Under the pieces are notes generated by a model that had not been told where the DNA came from, did not search any database, and saw only the letters and a program-made list of their open reading frames with translations. From Streptomyces sp. FIT100 (lineage in GTDB: Bacteria; Actinomycetota; Actinomycetes; Streptomycetales; Streptomycetaceae), in contig NZ_CP075715.1 in NCBI RefSeq assembly GCF_024584805.1, forward strand, positions 5,854,526 to 5,918,525: a stretch of DNA of 64,000 bases, written 5' to 3'. A program made the translations under genes and the position numbers. This document shows positions 63,442 to 64,000 of the stretch, piece by piece. How positions within the stretch are numbered: the first letter of the stretch is position 1; the number at the start of each line of letters is the position of its first letter.

Positions 63442-64000
63442 TTGAGTCATCCGCATCCTGAACTCGGCGCCCCGCCGAAGCTCCCCAAGGGTGGCCTGCG
63501 CGTCACCCCCCTCGGCGGTCTCGGTGAGATCGGCCGGAACATGACCGTCTTCGAGTACGACGGCCGGATCCTGATCGTCGACTGCGGCGTGCTCTTCCCC
63601 GAGGAGGAGCAGCCCGGCGTCGACCTGATCCTGCCGGACTTCACCACGATCAAGGACCGTCTCGACGACGTCGAGGGCATCGTGCTCACGCACGGCCACG
63701 AGGACCACATCGGCGGCGTCCCCTACCTGCTCCGGCTGAAGCCGGACATCCCCCTGATCGGCTCCAAGCTGACGCTCGCCCTCATCGAGGCCAAGCTCCA
63801 GGAGCACCGCATCCGGCCGTACACCCTCGAAGTCGCCGAGGGAAACCGCGAGCGCATCGGGCCCTTCGACTGCGAGTTCATCGCCGTCAACCACTCCATC
63901 CCGGACGCCCTGGCTGTCGCCATCCGCACCCCTGCGGGCATGGCCGTCCACACGGGCGACTTCAAGATGGACCAGCTCCCGATGGACGGTCGGCTCACCG
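63442..64000 (+). CDS. rnj: Ribonuclease J (5' part, runs off the window)
   Basis: TTG start at 63442, six bases after AGGAGAG. The first 186 codons include LGGLGEIGRNMTVFEYDG and the metallo-beta-lactamase zinc motif HGHEDH (THGHEDHIGG), then NHSIPDALA and VHTGDFKMD. 5'-3' exonuclease and endonuclease of RNA decay and maturation. The dapA-rnj order is common in actinobacteria. The C-terminal part is outside. Confidence 0.95.
   Translation, partial: MSHPHPELGAPPKLPKGGLRVTPLGGLGEIGRNMTVFEYDGRILIVDCGVLFPEEEQPGVDLILPDFTTIKDRLDDVEGIVLTHGHEDHIGGVPYLLRLKPDIPLIGSKLTLALIEAKLQEHRIRPYTLEVAEGNRERIGPFDCEFIAVNHSIPDALAVAIRTPAGMAVHTGDFKMDQLPMDGRLT

Overview
This is a high-GC actinobacterial chromosome segment, almost certainly Streptomyces. 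Evidence: extreme third-position GC, frequent GTG and TTG starts, 4-base start/stop overlaps, and a gene order I recognise from Streptomyces chromosomes (dxr, ispG, proS, rimP-nusA-ylxR-infB-ylxP-rbfA-truB-ribF, an ESX locus, rpsO-pnp, dapB, thyX, dapA, rnj). No rRNA, tRNA, CRISPR array, transposase or prophage is visible. The first and last genes are cut by the window edges.

Left third (1-27.7 kb): a partial membrane ATPase, a PucR-type regulator, an EamA exporter, an aldehyde dehydrogenase, an acyl-CoA dehydrogenase and a lipoprotein. Then come two MEP isoprenoid genes (dxr, ispG) around an RseP-type site-2 protease, two GNAT proteins and proS. Three leftward genes follow: a kinase-fold protein that has lost its catalytic residues, and a coupled ferritin-like protein and Tat-type lipoprotein. 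The translation operon rimP-nusA-ylxR-infB-ylxP-rbfA-truB-ribF follows. Strong hairpin terminators separate most units.

Middle (27.7-34.0 kb): a 470-base intergenic stretch with typical Streptomyces repeat sequences, then a leftward, translationally coupled peptide ABC transporter operon (binding protein, two permeases, two ATPases). The binding protein has a C-terminal membrane anchor instead of a lipobox.

ESX/type VII secretion locus (34.2-54.6 kb): three blocks. One is leftward (EspI-like MinD ATPase, an unknown protein, EccE). One is rightward (EccB, mycosin MycP, EsxB, EsxA). One is leftward and starts at EccC: EccC, an SseB-like protein, a helical protein, a WXG-domain protein with a pierisin/scabin-like ADP-ribosyltransferase end, a possible immunity protein, a T7SS-associated protein, and a protein with two YrhB-like domains plus a papain-fold glutamine deamidase domain. 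EccD diverges from EccC, with a MITE-like inverted-repeat element between them. The likely logic is that secretion machinery and polymorphic-toxin cargo are co-transcribed.

Right end (54.6-64 kb): rpsO-pnp with its intergenic hairpin, an M16 peptidase overlapping pnp, dapB, two small membrane proteins, thyX, dapA and the start of RNase J. Upstream of thyX lie a near-perfect RecA-independent (PafBC-type) DNA-damage promoter motif and a LexA-like palindrome. The palindrome faces a divergent 79-residue single-pass membrane protein.

A recurring oddity is short direct or tandem duplications at the 3' ends of genes, usually spanning the stop codon, seen at six genes.
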